DNA of 64,000 nucleotides from Eucommia ulmoides (taxonomy: Eukaryota; Streptophyta; Magnoliopsida; Garryales; Eucommiaceae). The translations under genes were made by a program, and so were the position numbers. Positions 46,090-58,090 of the stretch are shown in pieces; positions within the stretch are counted from its first letter, which is position 1; each line of letters begins with the position of its first letter. Location of the stretch: the NCBI GenBank assembly GCA_016647705.1, contig CM028326.1, positions 42,284,285 through 42,348,284 on the forward strand, in the 5' to 3' direction. The notes beneath the pieces are model-generated. The model saw nothing but the letters and a program-made list of their open reading frames with translations, did not search any database and was not told the DNA's origin.

Positions 46090-47130
46090 TGTTTGGGAAT
46101 GCGTTTGGCAAACACAAAACTCCACCCAACACAACCCAAAATATGAGAATTGATTCTCAAAATCCTAAGAAAATGAGAAACAAAAAAAAGTTACTTTTTT
46201 TGTGTGCCCAACCCAACCCATCCAACTTTAGGGACACACTCGTCATTTTTTAAATGTTAATGAGACCCTTGTTTGATCTTCATCCCACTCATTTTCGAAA
46301 CCTTTCATTTTTTGACATTTCTAATGTCGTTTATTTTTCTTCCTCTCCATTCTCCTCCGTCTTTGTTGAACTTTTCCTCGCCAAACTTGTTCTCCTTCGT
46401 CTTTGCCATATACCTCTTCACCGCCATTGTCTTCAATCAGATTGAAATCGCCATCGTCTTTGAACAGATCGAAATTGCCATCGTCTTCAAATAGATTGAA
46501 CAGGGTTTCAACTTTGTCTTTGAACAAATCGAAATCATTCCTCCTCCTCGCTATTGCTCAAATCGATCCCAACCCATCGAAAATATCGAACAAGGTTTCG
46601 AAGCTCAAATCCAACAGATTTCAATTTCGATTTTATTGCTCAAATCGATTTAGGGTTTGGTTCTTGATTTTGGTTTAGGGTTTCTATTTCAATTCCGTTA
46701 CTGAATTCGATCACAAAATCGATTTCGATTTCATTACTCAATTCGCTCTAGGGTTTGGTTCTTGATTTTGATTTAGGATTCGTTCTTGATTTGGGGGTTT
46801 TGGTTGAATTTGGGTGTTTGGTTGAATTTTTTCATTCTGAAATTTTTTGGCTAAATTTCATGAAATCAATTTTAAGGTTGGTACTTGATTTTGGGATTTT
46901 GGCTGAATTTGGGGGTTTGATTGAATTTTTCCGTTCTGAATTTTTTGGTTGAATTTCATAAAATAAATTATAGGATAATATCATTACCAAACACAATTCT
47001 GTTCCCAACACACACAAAAAAAAATTGTCGTTACCAAACACAATTCTGTTCCCAGAAAGAAATAAAATTCTCAACTCAATCTAACTTATCCCAATTGGGT
47101 TGAGAAAAGTGGGAACACTAACCAAACACT
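46090..47130. mobile_element. possible MITE-like element with internal tandem repeats
   Basis: The left end GGGAATGCGTTTGGC and the inverted right end GGTAGTGTTTGGTT, with repeated ACCAAACACAATTCTGTTC (46984 and 47034), recall PIF/Harbinger-like ends. Inside are a 27-30-bp repeat (46436-46500) and a two-copy 95-bp repeat (46783-46975). The target duplication is not clear. ORFs here follow the repeats and are not genes. Confidence 0.35.
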
Positions 47131-48880
47131 ACCTAATTGACCCATTGTAACGATCATCTTTCTGACTGTTTCACCATTTTTCATCGGCCATTCGGCCACT
47201 ACGGTCGGTTGAACGATTTAGTCAGTGTGCTTTCCATTTTTCTTTGTCTAAGCCACTGGTTACATTAGTCGACCAACCTCTTTTGTTGGTTGACTAAATT
47301 AGTCAATAGATGCCCATTTTAACTCCTTTAAGATACTATTTTTGTTAGCCGACCAACCCATTTTTTCGGTTGACTGAATTAACCAGAAATTCATCATTTT
47401 ATGTGTTAAAAAATATTTTCTCACTTCAACACTTAATAATCAAAAATATTTTTATGATTTTAACACTTCATAAAATCTATTAGGAACTTAAATTTATTGC
47501 CTATGATGATAACACACATTAGATTACATATTTTAAAGTGTCGTGTGTGATTTTAATTCGGGTTGTATTAAAAGTATAAGAGTCATGAGTTGTTTTTACC
47601 TAGAAATAAAAAATATTTTAAATGCTTCAAAAATATTCAATGTATTCAATTTGCACTCGTCTTGAATTACTTCATAAAATTTTCGTCTTACAAATCTTCA
47701 ATGATTAATCTTTTTTGATTCATTCTTTTTCTCATTTAAACACATGTAACTTCTAATCTGAAATCACTCAATAAAACTATTAATTGCATAAAACATCAAC
47801 GTTCAATGTCCATCAAAACATTAGGTTCAACAAAACCCATGTAGGAGTCAATTCTCAAAGGAAAACCCATTCGTGAAGCCATCTTCGAGAGAGAAAAATA
47901 CATTTTCGAGAAATATTTTGATAGAATAGGTACGTTTTTCCTTTCATTATTCGTTCTCTATTATTTTTGTATTTTCTTTCCATCACTTAGGCCCCTTTTT
48001 AGGTCATTTTTATCTTTTCATCGCATTTTAAATTATCACAATTTAAATTCATGCAATTTAATTTCTCTTAAAATCATCCTATGATTAATGAAAGTGTTGG
48101 GATAAGGGTATTCTTTCGAGCTTAGACTCCGAGCGTTAGATAGGAATTTTTACATTTTTCAATTGTCTTGTCATTTTGTTTACGCTGTTAGACCATCTAT
48201 TTAAAATAAAGAACATAAAAATATATCATTACTATTAAAAAATAATAAATAAGAAAAATATATATAACATACAATGTTAAAAAAATAATAAGTTTTGTTT
48301 TGTAAAAATTAACTCCTATAAACCCTGTGGCGATTTTAACATTCGATAAGTTGAGGAAGAAATTTTTATACAGCCAATTTGATTCTCCAAATAGAGTAAA
48401 ATTAAAAAAAATGGTCATTTTAGGGAATCACTTCCCTTGGTAAGTCTTTTCGTTGAATTCTGCATAAGTTTTGGAACGGTTAATTTTGACAAAACTTGTT
48501 TCTGTAACATCCCCTTGATTTTCATCTCCTTAGAATTTGAGGGGATGTCAAATTGGAACTTCTTGACTAAATTGGAAAAATTAGAAAAGTAGACATTCCA
48601 TGAGTATGTGCATGTTTAGGACACGTAGACCACTTAGACTTTTTATATTCGTTATTGTATAGGCCATTTATGTATGTCATATTAAATATGTTAGACATTA
48701 GATCTCTTCCCCATATAAATTAGAAAATACAAGCATATACTTGAGAATGCCATTATTATACTTAGGTTAGAAACCATGTTTTTCATCATCTTACCACCCA
48801 TTTTACACGTAATCTAAAGTGTTATTGAATATAATTATGTTGACCATAGATGTTTTGATCGACAATTTAACGTTGATGTT
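47131..48880. other. no gene seen; hairpin-rich remnant
   Basis: Hairpins such as GTCGACCAAC...GTTGGTTGAC (47260-47287) and CATCCCCT...AGGGGATG (48510-48550) occur. The GTCGAC/GGTTGAC words resemble those in the copia solo LTR at 51981-54196. Confidence 0.4.
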
Positions 48881-51800
48881 TAATGCACCCCAGATTTTGG
48901 AAAAGAAAAAGTGAAAAATAAGATTTTGTTTCCTCCTTCTAGAAATCCTAAAAAATCTGTTCATTTTTTAGAAAACAAGTTTTCAGAGGCATTTCTAGGC
49001 GCCGATTTTGAAAACATTATTTGGGCCTTAATTTATTTAAAAAATGGAGTCACCACCTAATATTGAGTTAAATGATGTGCTAGGTCACCGGGATTTTTTA
49101 AAATCATTTTATTTTAAGAAAAGGCCCAAGTTTTGACTCGAAAAAATAGTAGGTCTTTACCAGAGATTTCTTTTAAGTTCGAGGGTCGATTATGCTCGGC
49201 GAAGGTGTTGCGCACCCCAAGGCACCCGTCTGAAGATGATACCTAAGTTTAAATAGATCTTTACATTTAGACAAGTTCAAGTAATTTCCATTAGTTTTGA
49301 TTAACACACTAATTCCCATTTTTTTAATTTTCTTCTTTTTATGTAAGAAAAACATGAAAAAATTATTTATTAAAACCAGCGACAGATAAAACAGATTGAA
49401 AATAAATAACAAATGACCCCCTTAAGATCGCCTGTAGATTATGGAAGAATCAACAAGTTTGGCCCAAGGGTTTTTTTATTTGAAAACTTATCTTAACAGA
49501 GCTAGTTTATTTATTTTTTAAAAGAGAAGAAAGAAAGTAAAATATCTTAACAACATATTTGTGAATTTTTTTTACAAAGACAAAACTTTATTTTTTTAGA
49601 GTAAACACCAAATATTTTCATATTGAATACTCTTAAGTGAAAAACTCATTTTTATTTTTTATTTTTTTTGGTTTATTAAAGAAAAATAAGAACAAGACAT
49701 GACACAAATGGTAAGTGATATACACATTTGATTTTGCTAAGAACTCTCCAACCTAGCTTACTTGCTTATGAAAGTTTAGTGTTAAGTTTTACTTTATTAG
49801 GCTGAAAGGAAATAAAATATATAATATAAGTGACAGTCCTTCTCATAACTAAGAAGATGAAAACATTTCTGAAGAAGGTGCACACTTATCTCTGATGGAA
49901 TAAAGGTCCTTCTTTTATTCCGACTTTTAGTCACAAGGGTCTAAACATAATAGTAAATAAAGGGTGCCAATCCATGATTTGAGACGTAGGTCCAGTCCAT
50001 AATCTAAGCTTATATATGTAAGGTTGTCAGTTCACAAGCCTGAGACATTGGGCCATGCTGTGATCTAGGTTAGCACGGAAAGGCACAAAGTAGGAAAAGT
50101 AAATGTTAGTTGTTAGTAGTTAGTGGTTAGTAGTCCATTATCAGTGGTTTATTTTATGTTCGTTGGAGTTCGGTTTCATGTGTTCATGACAAATGCCAAA
50201 GATGATATGCATATACTATAGTATTCTTGTTGTTCTTGGCACACGATAAGTTATTTACACTATGTACATGATCTAAGACACTGAAAAACAAACAAAAGAA
50301 GACTATGTACAAACAATATAAAGGTACTAAACAAACAAAATTAGAGAGTCATTTAAGAGAAACTTACCTAACTTAGGGGAGCAGTATTTCCCTAAGTATT
50401 TTTCCTTCTTCTCATTATTTAATATCTTCTTCCTTTTGCTTTGTTGTTTATGAAGAACAACTTGAAATCTTGTTAGAAGAGTGTTAAGAACACCTTATAG
50501 GTGGCTTTTTAGAAGGATTTGAGTGTGTTTGAGAGGTAGAAGGTTTAAGGATTCGAGAGACCTGAGAGAAATATTTAAGTCTAGAAAGAAAAAAGGTCTG
50601 GACAAGGATGGTTCCAAATTAATACAAGTTGTCTTTTATAGGCAACGACATGCCTGTGTATAGGGAGTGCGCAAGCATTGCCAGCTTATTTCATTAGGCC
50701 ATTTAATGCCATTTAAGGCCATTTATGGCTAGGATCTTAGGCACATGATCAAGATATTCCTAAATTGTGTAGGTAATAATGGAGATTTTGTAATGATTAG
50801 CTAAATCTTGCAAATTCTTTTTATTAAATACTCATTAAATGCACCCATTTAATTCTATTTAATGCATGATTTGAAGGATATTGAATGCTTGTCATGATGG
50901 AAGATAGGTTAATTAGGTTTGTTGGCACTTGATCACCTTAAGACACTTGGTTCCATCAGGAGTTTTTGGTTAGAAAATCTTGCCAAAAGATTTTCTCTTA
51001 AATGCCATTTAATAGTTTCATTAAATGCATCATTTATTGCCATTTAATACCATGTTTAGTTATCATGAAGCTAATTTGGTTAGCTTTGGACTATGTTTAG
51101 GCACTAGTTACCTATGTAATGATGGTATTTTATCATCATGGATGGTTCATGCATCAAATATTTCATGAGATCTCTTCATTTAATTCCATTTAAGACATAA
51201 TTTAATACTTCATTTAATGTCATGGCATGCTAATTTTTCTAGTGTAGTCATAATGACATTCCTAGAAATGATTGTATTCTTATGGATGAGATATTTTCAT
51301 AAGATACTCATTAAATACTTAAATTTAATGCCAAAATGCTAAGGGAACACCAGTGGAAGACCCCTATGCTTTTTTTAAAGTATGACGGTTTGTCTTTAGT
51401 AATCTTGGTGTCTTGGGCACCACTTTGGCTAATCAAGGATTTTTGCTTGATTTAGGAGATTAGAACTTAAAACAAGAAATTAAATAAATATTTTTGGTTG
51501 TCAATTAGACAAAACCATTAAAAATAAAAGTTTCAGGGGTCTAAATGGAAAGTAAATGTAATTGTTGAAATTTCTTCAAATTAAAGGATAGTAATTAATT
51601 TAAACATATTAAAAGTGATATTCATGGAAAACTACTTTCAATATTGTCATTTTAGTCCCCATTAACTTTAAGAATTTTGAAATTTACCCGAACTTTTGTT
51701 TATACCGAATTTCAATCGAATTGATGATTTTATATTTTTTTTTGTTTTTTATCTTTTTTGTAGTGTCAAAGGTAATCTAAGGCATAAATTCGTTCACTTT

Positions 51801-51888
51801 AAACCTTAGTTTAAAGTTTATTTGAATTTGCACTTTAAACCAGATACTTTTAAAACTTAAATGAGCGGGACAAAATGCTGTGTAGACA
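48881..51888 (-). mobile_element. solo LTR of the CATTAAATG family (about 3.0 kb)
   Basis: On the minus strand it starts TGTCTACACAGCATTTTGTC. ATGTT flanks both sides (48876-48880 and 51889-51893). It shares with 58091-61131 the start, the AATGCC/CATTAAATG zone (50690-51330), the TGACAGTCCTTCT zone and the end GGCGCCTAGAAATGCC. The last base pair of the 3' end reads TA instead of CA if the duplication is right. Confidence 0.7.
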
Positions 51889-51980
51889 ATGTTTTATGGA
51901 ACTAATGTGTTTATTGAATGATTTCAGATTAGAGTTCCATTTGAGCGAATGAGAAAAATAATGAATCTAAAGATTATTAT

Positions 51981-54196
51981 TGTTGGAAATTTACAAACAT
52001 GATGGTTTAGGAAAGATTCAAGGTGGTTGCAATTGAAGACGTTGAAGAATTTTTTGAACCAATTGAAAGTTTATTTGTAGTTCTGGGTAAAACAACACAA
52101 TACCTTTATACTCTTAATGTAATCCAATTAGGATCACACTCGACACTTAAAATTGAGTATTTTTATGCGTATCATGGTAAGAAGTAATAAATTTAAGATC
52201 CTAAATGTTTTTCATAAAGTGCTAATTCAAGAAAATATTTTAAAATATGAAAAAAAAAAAAAAATAGAAAAGTTCAAGGCTAAACGATTGACCGAACAAG
52301 TGGGCGGTTGACTGACAGAAGAAGTTCTTGGAAGGAGTAGTTTCTGGTCCAATCGGTTGATCGACAGGAAGTCTCGGTAGATTGACATGATCAATGGCTT
52401 GTAACGATGTGTTTCTAGATAGAATGGTCGACTATTGTTGAGGTCGATTGACTGACCAAAGATGTAAACGGTCATAAAATGGACAATTGAGAAGGGGCCA
52501 ATTGATCGACAGGGTCTCGGTTAACCGACATGTCAAGAATTAGTTTGGTTTGACTAATTCATTTTTCGAGATCTTCAACCCAAATCCTTTGGTTTTAAAT
52601 GTTAGAAAATTTGGTTTTTAGGGGATTTGGGTATATTTCATATATCTATTAATTGAACATCCTATTAATTGATCAGTAGCTTGTAAGGATATGTTTCTGG
52701 TTAAAATGGTTGACTGCTGTTGAGGTCGATCGACTGACCAGGGATGCAAATAGTTATAAAATAGATAGTTGAGAAGGGGCTGATTGATTGACAGGGTCTC
52801 GGTTGATCGATATGTTAAGAATTAGTTTGGTTTGACTGATTCATTTTTCTAGATCTTCAACTCAAATCTTATGATTTTGAACGTTAGAAAATTTGTTTTT
52901 TAGGAGATTTGAGTATATTTCATATATCTATCACATAATTTGAACATCCTATTAACTAATTATTATGTGAATTGATTCTATGAGTTTATTGGTAAAACTA
53001 TTTTCTATATTTAAGGATTTTGAATTAAAGAAGTTTTGGAGACTAAATTGAGATTTTCAAAGAGTATTTTTAAATCAAATACATCTAATTTTAAAGAGTA
53101 TCTTATATGGGTTTCATATGTGACTTAAATGGTATTATGTTTTGAAAAATAGCTATTATAGACATAATTTGAAATCTATATAGTAAGACCTGCATTTTTC
53201 AATTAACAACAATCAAGAGCAATAGTTTTAATCAGCTATTTCCTAAAACTGGTATTATTTTGCTGAGAGTATTTTCATAAGAAAACATTTGCTTTGAAGA
53301 AATCATTGATCTTGCTATTTTTGGGTTCGAGTCTTTCCTGTGATTTTCTAAAAGAAATCTCGATGAGATTGTTCTTGATTAGTTACTCAATACTATATGT
53401 GCTTTAATTGAGTTATATTCTTAAATTGAGCTACTAGTATTTTATATGAAAATCATTTTCAATTTAGAATATTTTAAAAATCTTGTAAAATATTTTTTGC
53501 GTATGAAATTTGATTAATATTATATGTGTGCTTAAATTGAGTAAAATTAGATTTGTTTTATCACATAGTTCTATCACATAGTTTATCAGGATACTAATTG
53601 AGCATACATTGTATTGAGGTAGTAAAAGCTCATGTTGGAAGAAACTTGTAATTTTTTGTATTGGTGAGTGTGAATGGATTAGACACATTTGAGTCGGTGT
53701 CTAATCAGGGTATATAGGTTTAATCTTTAGCCTGTGAAAAATGATTAGGTTTGATTCTGCCTATAATAAAATTAGGCAAGTCTTTAGTCTGGTAAAAGGA
53801 TATGGTTCTTTCTTAGCTTGTGAAAAGGAAAATTGTAAAAATTTTATTCTGATCCTGGGAAAAGAATTAGGTTGGTCTTTATCCTGTGAGAAAGATTGTA
53901 AGGGTTTGATTCCTATCTAGGAAAAGAATCAGGGATTAGTGGATTATGAAAGCCCTTTGGAGATCGGGGGACTAGACGTAAGTAAAAGTGGCTTACCGAA
54001 CCAGGATAAATTGTTGTATACCTTTTCTTTGTTTTTGGTTATTTGGGTGTGCACTTAGTTAAATACGTTTCCATTGTAATACAAGATAATAATAACTAAT
54101 TAGGGAAATTGATAATTGTGTGTTTCATAATTAATTGTTTAAATTTTTATCATTACCCAATTCAACCCCCCTCTTAAGTAGATCTATGGGCCAACA
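51981..54196 (+). mobile_element. copia-type solo LTR (SIRE-like), 2216 bp
   Basis: Starts TGTTGGAAATTTAC and ends GGGCCAACA, with TGTTGG/CCAACA inverted. ATTAT at 51976-51980 and 54197-54201 is a perfect target duplication. Near the end it has ACCCAATTCAACCCCCCTCT, a common feature of SIRE/Maximus LTRs. A tandem duplication lies at 52389-52670 and 52671-52959. Short GTGAAAAG / TCTTTAGTCTG repeats lie at 53700-53950. Confidence 0.85.
52389..52959 (+). repeat. tandem duplication, about 285-bp unit, two copies
   Basis: Both units begin GATCA.T.GCTTGTAA.GAT and contain GACTGACCA, GACAGGGTCTCGGTT and TAAGAATTAGTTTGGTTTGA. They end AACATCCTATTAA. They differ by scattered substitutions. Confidence 0.85.
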
Positions 54197-54201
54197 ATTA
54201 T

Positions 54202-55300
54202 TTTCATAAAAATATAGTTTATTGACTCATTTATATCCATAGTTTCTTTACTCATTTCCCTTATATTGTCATGCTTAAATGAAATTATTTTGCACGAAGA
54301 AAAGTTATGAAAAACTATAAACATGTTTTTTTTCTTCATATGCACCAACTTAGGTCATTTTATTAAAAAAATAAGTGTATTCTTGCACGAATAAAACTTG
54401 GACTTCATAACCCATGATTTTAGGTAAATTATATTAATTTTTTTCTTTATTTCAAGCATATTTCTTAATTGAAGAAGCCGGTTACTCATTTTATTTCTAA
54501 GCACTTCTTAAGCATGGTTTGTGTAGTTTCACTCAATTTAGTTGATTCTCTTGCACTCTCTTCACCTATACACACTATCCTCACTTAAAAACATCATAAG
54601 TCATTATTATCTTTATTTTTCATGATAAAATCATGATCGCCTGGGTTCATTTTAGACATTAAAGATTGACATTAGAAGTAGGTTCATGTCATGATAGTTT
54701 AACATCATTATCCTCATGTTTTACATTTTGATTCATACCTTCATAATGACTATCATAATTCATATAGATTAATTTTATAATTTAAGTTAAAGAAGTTCAT
54801 AGATAACATATATAAAACTACCTAAGGGAATCATCCTTGTCGAATCTCTTAATATTTTATAAGAAGTTATACCAGGGGATATTTCAAAATACCAAAAATT
54901 TATCCCACCTTGATTTGAAAAATGCCAAAAATGAGTTCATAATAGGAATAAAAATATTTTCAAAATAAATAAATAAATATATGGACTTAATCTAATTGGA
55001 TATAAGATACCATTTTTGGACAGACATCTTGGGATGCCTAATACCTTCTCCAAGCCTAACCGAGCGCCGAACTCTTTTAAGTGGATATTTAGCTTGACCA
55101 TGTCTTTTAAGTAAAATTTACTTGGGCCTTTTAAATTGATTTTTTCTAAATAAACATTGAACCTAGTATACTAATTAAACCTAATGCTAGGTGGCGATTT
55201 CTTATTTTTTAAGGCCTAAATACTTTTTTTTTTTATGAAACCGGCGCTTTTAAAAAACTTTTTCTCTTTATTCTTTACTATCCCACCATCTTCAAAACTT
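54202..55300 (+). mobile_element. 3' end of another long LTR of the CATTAAATG superfamily
   Basis: TTTTTGGACAGACATCTTGG, TAATACCTTCTCCAAGCC, CTAATGCTAGGTGGCGA and ACCGGCGCTTTT parallel TTTTCGGACAGGTATCTCAG to TGGCGCCTAG at 60725-60965. The left part was not matched. Confidence 0.5.
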
Positions 55301-55548
55301 CAAAAAAGTGGGCCACGTAAGTTGTTCCCTCCTAGTTCCATCGTGTTTCAATAAAATTGGGAAAATTTATTGTATTCACCTTTTCCTCTAGTTGGCCTTC
55401 TAGATGAAAAATAATTTATTCTGTAATGACTTTAAATTTTAATGAATACAATTCTAATTTACCAATTTATGGTTTAAATGTTTGAATTTTACTCTTTCAG
55501 GTTGTCTAAACTACCTGTATATATTGTATACGATATAACTAAGCTAAA

Positions 55549-56082
55549 AGCGATGAGTATGATTTCAACACGAAACTGGACTATGATTTGATGGGAATAG
55601 AAACCGAGGGATTTTTCCAACCAAACAATTGTGAGATTTGGAAAGCCTTTGCAAAATTAGAGAATAATCTAATTCCCAACACTGATGAGACTAAACTTAT
55701 AAATTTGGGGACCTTAGAAAAATTAAAAGATGTAAAATTAGATCAGCCGTCATTGCTCTAGTAAAAGAGGAACTGACTGCGCTCCTAATTGCCTACCAAG
55801 ATGTCATTGCCTAGTCCTACAATGCCATAGTGGGACTGGACAAAAGCATCGTCATCCATACGTTATCTTTAAAATAGGAGAGTGCTCCAATCAAACAGAA
55901 CTTGAGAAAACTGAGGCTCGCTCTAAGTCTTGAGGTCAAGGAGAAGATCGTAAAGTTGTTTAATGCTCAATTAATTTAAGTCTTAAACTATAGTGAGTAG
56001 CTCTCTAATGTCGTGCCATGCCAAAATCCTAGGAAAAATCTGTTTGTTTGGATTATCGTGACCTTAACCGAGCAAGTATAAA
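55549..56082 (+). pseudogene. Ty3/gypsy (Tat/Athila-type) protease-RT junction fragment
   Basis: An open stretch reads SDEYDFNTKLDYDLMG to KLDQPSLL, then after a shift VKEELTALLIAYQDVIA, GLDKSIVIHTLSLK, APIKQNLRKLR, LSNVVPC and DYRDLNRAS. This is the block just before RT motif 1 in Tat-lineage elements. At least five stops and two frameshifts are visible. It follows the LTR end at 55300 but the connecting sequence is not recognised. Confidence 0.72.
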
Positions 56083-56089
56083 AATATGA

Positions 56090-56830
56090 TTTTCCATTGT
56101 CGAATATCCTCCATGCCCGATAACTCTAGCCACCCTAATCGGAGTCGGCAAGGAGAGGACTCTGTTCGACATCGGTCCATAAGATGGAAGAACCCTCTGT
56201 ATATTCAGGGATACTTGACAACCTGAGCCCACCTTAACAAAGAGGCAACGAGGAGCGGAAGTCGTCAGACCTCGCGAACCTTGGTTAGAAACAACCTCGC
56301 CACCCACACTGGATGAGATAAAATAACCCTCTGTACAATCAGGTCTACTAATTATCTGAGCCAATATTATTAGGGGGACGGGGAGGAGCGGAAGCCGACC
56401 AACCCACCGACCGAGTTGCAAACCACTCCAGGTTAAACACCCAAGTTTACACATGGCAGAAATAACCCTCTATATACTCTGGCACACCCAATAAATCATT
56501 TCCACTCGAGCAAGGGGGAAATAAAGAGTGATGTCCACATCTTATAAACTTGAGTCGCCCACGACTAGATGAAGTCACCACTGCTGATGGATGCAATCAT
56601 CGCATAAGGTCCATAAATAGACTAGTATTTTTGCATAATCACGACAAATTTCTTGTACTACATGGTACGGACTTAACTATTTGCGACCTTGTTCAAAGCT
56701 TTCGTGTTATAAAAAATACACATAGCATACAAAAATATGCAAAATACGCAAATAAATAGATCTTTATTCACATGAGTAAGCTTTCCTACAAGTTATCTCT
56801 GAAGTACTTCTCTACAAGTCATCTTATACA
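56090..56830 (-). repeat. dispersed repeat, copy 1, with about 135-bp internal units
   Basis: Inverted relative to 61540-62150. Shared words include AACACGAAAGCTTTGAACAA, TACCATGTAGT and TGATTGCATCCA. CCCTCT.TAT.C at 56197, 56337 and 56466 marks a degenerate array. The 133-codon ORF on the minus strand is a product of these repeats. It is probably an LTR or leader region of a Tat-type element. Confidence 0.65.
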
Positions 56831-58090
56831 TATAAAAGTGCTCCTAAGGGAAGTTGGAAACTACCCTAGAATAAATGGGGAGACGACGAAGAAAGCGCCT
56901 GCTCATACCCCTCTTGAAATAAGATAGAAGTAGGGCACACAATTCTTTCGAGTCGGAGCTCCAGTGGACCTTCTTCTTCCTTTTGACGGGAAGAAGGAAG
57001 TTAGGGAAACTCTCCCATCTTGGAGTCGGTGTGGTTCCATAGAATCTCATTTATGAAGCTAAAAAAGAAAGGTACGTCTTTTTCTCTTACCACGAGAAAC
57101 TGGAGAATGATATTTTGTACCCTCGACTGCCAGAGGCATTGGGGAACCTCTACATCACTCTGACCTCTTTTTTGGAGGGATATTAAGACCTATCTATGGA
57201 CGAACATCGGGGAGAAGTGTTGACATAATGGCAGGCCTCCACCACGTGAGCTGGCCTATTTACCTCTACCTCTACCTTTGTCCTCGATTGTTGTAGCACT
57301 TTTAACTGTAGCCTGGATGATTCCATCCCTTCTGCATATTGACACCCTTATATCTCAGGCGCCTCCACCACCATATAGTGGAAGATACAATTTATGGAGA
57401 CAAAAAGAACTTCGAAGTCCCTCGGATAACAAAAATACGGAAGCCGTCATTCATCTATTTTCAACTGTCGAACAAGGGCTTCCATCCTTTGATGTGCCTT
57501 GCTATGATTGCCTCTAAGGTCTATAAGAGGGCCCATCAGAGAAAGGATGAGAAAGAAGAAATAAAAATTGTAGAATGAAGAATAGAATCAATGAAATGCA
57601 CGTTAAATAGGCACCCCAGATGAAATGTCAGGGGCGTGCATTATTAATGGTAAAAAATTGGGATGATTGAAAAATCCCAAAAGCTTGCATGTGGATGTGT
57701 GCCATAAAAATTTCATCCAAATAATCCTTGAAAAAACTACACTAGTATACTTGTTGATCATCTTTATTTAAGGAGTAAGCGAAATTTGGCATTTAACTAG
57801 AAAGTGACAAGCCCAGATTGAGACAAAGTGGGTACCAACATAGATCGGCCTGACCAAAGATTCCACCTAAGAAAAATAAAGACATAAGAATATTAACTAG
57901 ATAAAACCAATCGGGACTAATATATATAGATAAAAAGGTAGAACAAAACACAAATTCAAAAAGTTGTTCATACAAGAAAAGGGGAATGCCCCGTAGTTCC
58001 AAAATAGAAAGGAGAAAAAAATACAAAAAATATCTACAATTTCAAGACGACCATCCGTTGGGCCAAAGGTTCCCTTCCCTAGCAGAACAC
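56831..58090. other. no recognised gene
   Basis: Overlapping plus-strand frames of 79 codons (57278-57517, 57339-57578) and one of 77 on the minus strand (58026-57793) have no known motifs. The region may be remnant retroelement internal sequence. Confidence 0.4.

Noticed and set aside
46254-46678. Overlapping frames of 63-91 codons on the plus strand
   Set aside because: They follow 27-30-bp repeats; no domain, start context or splice support.
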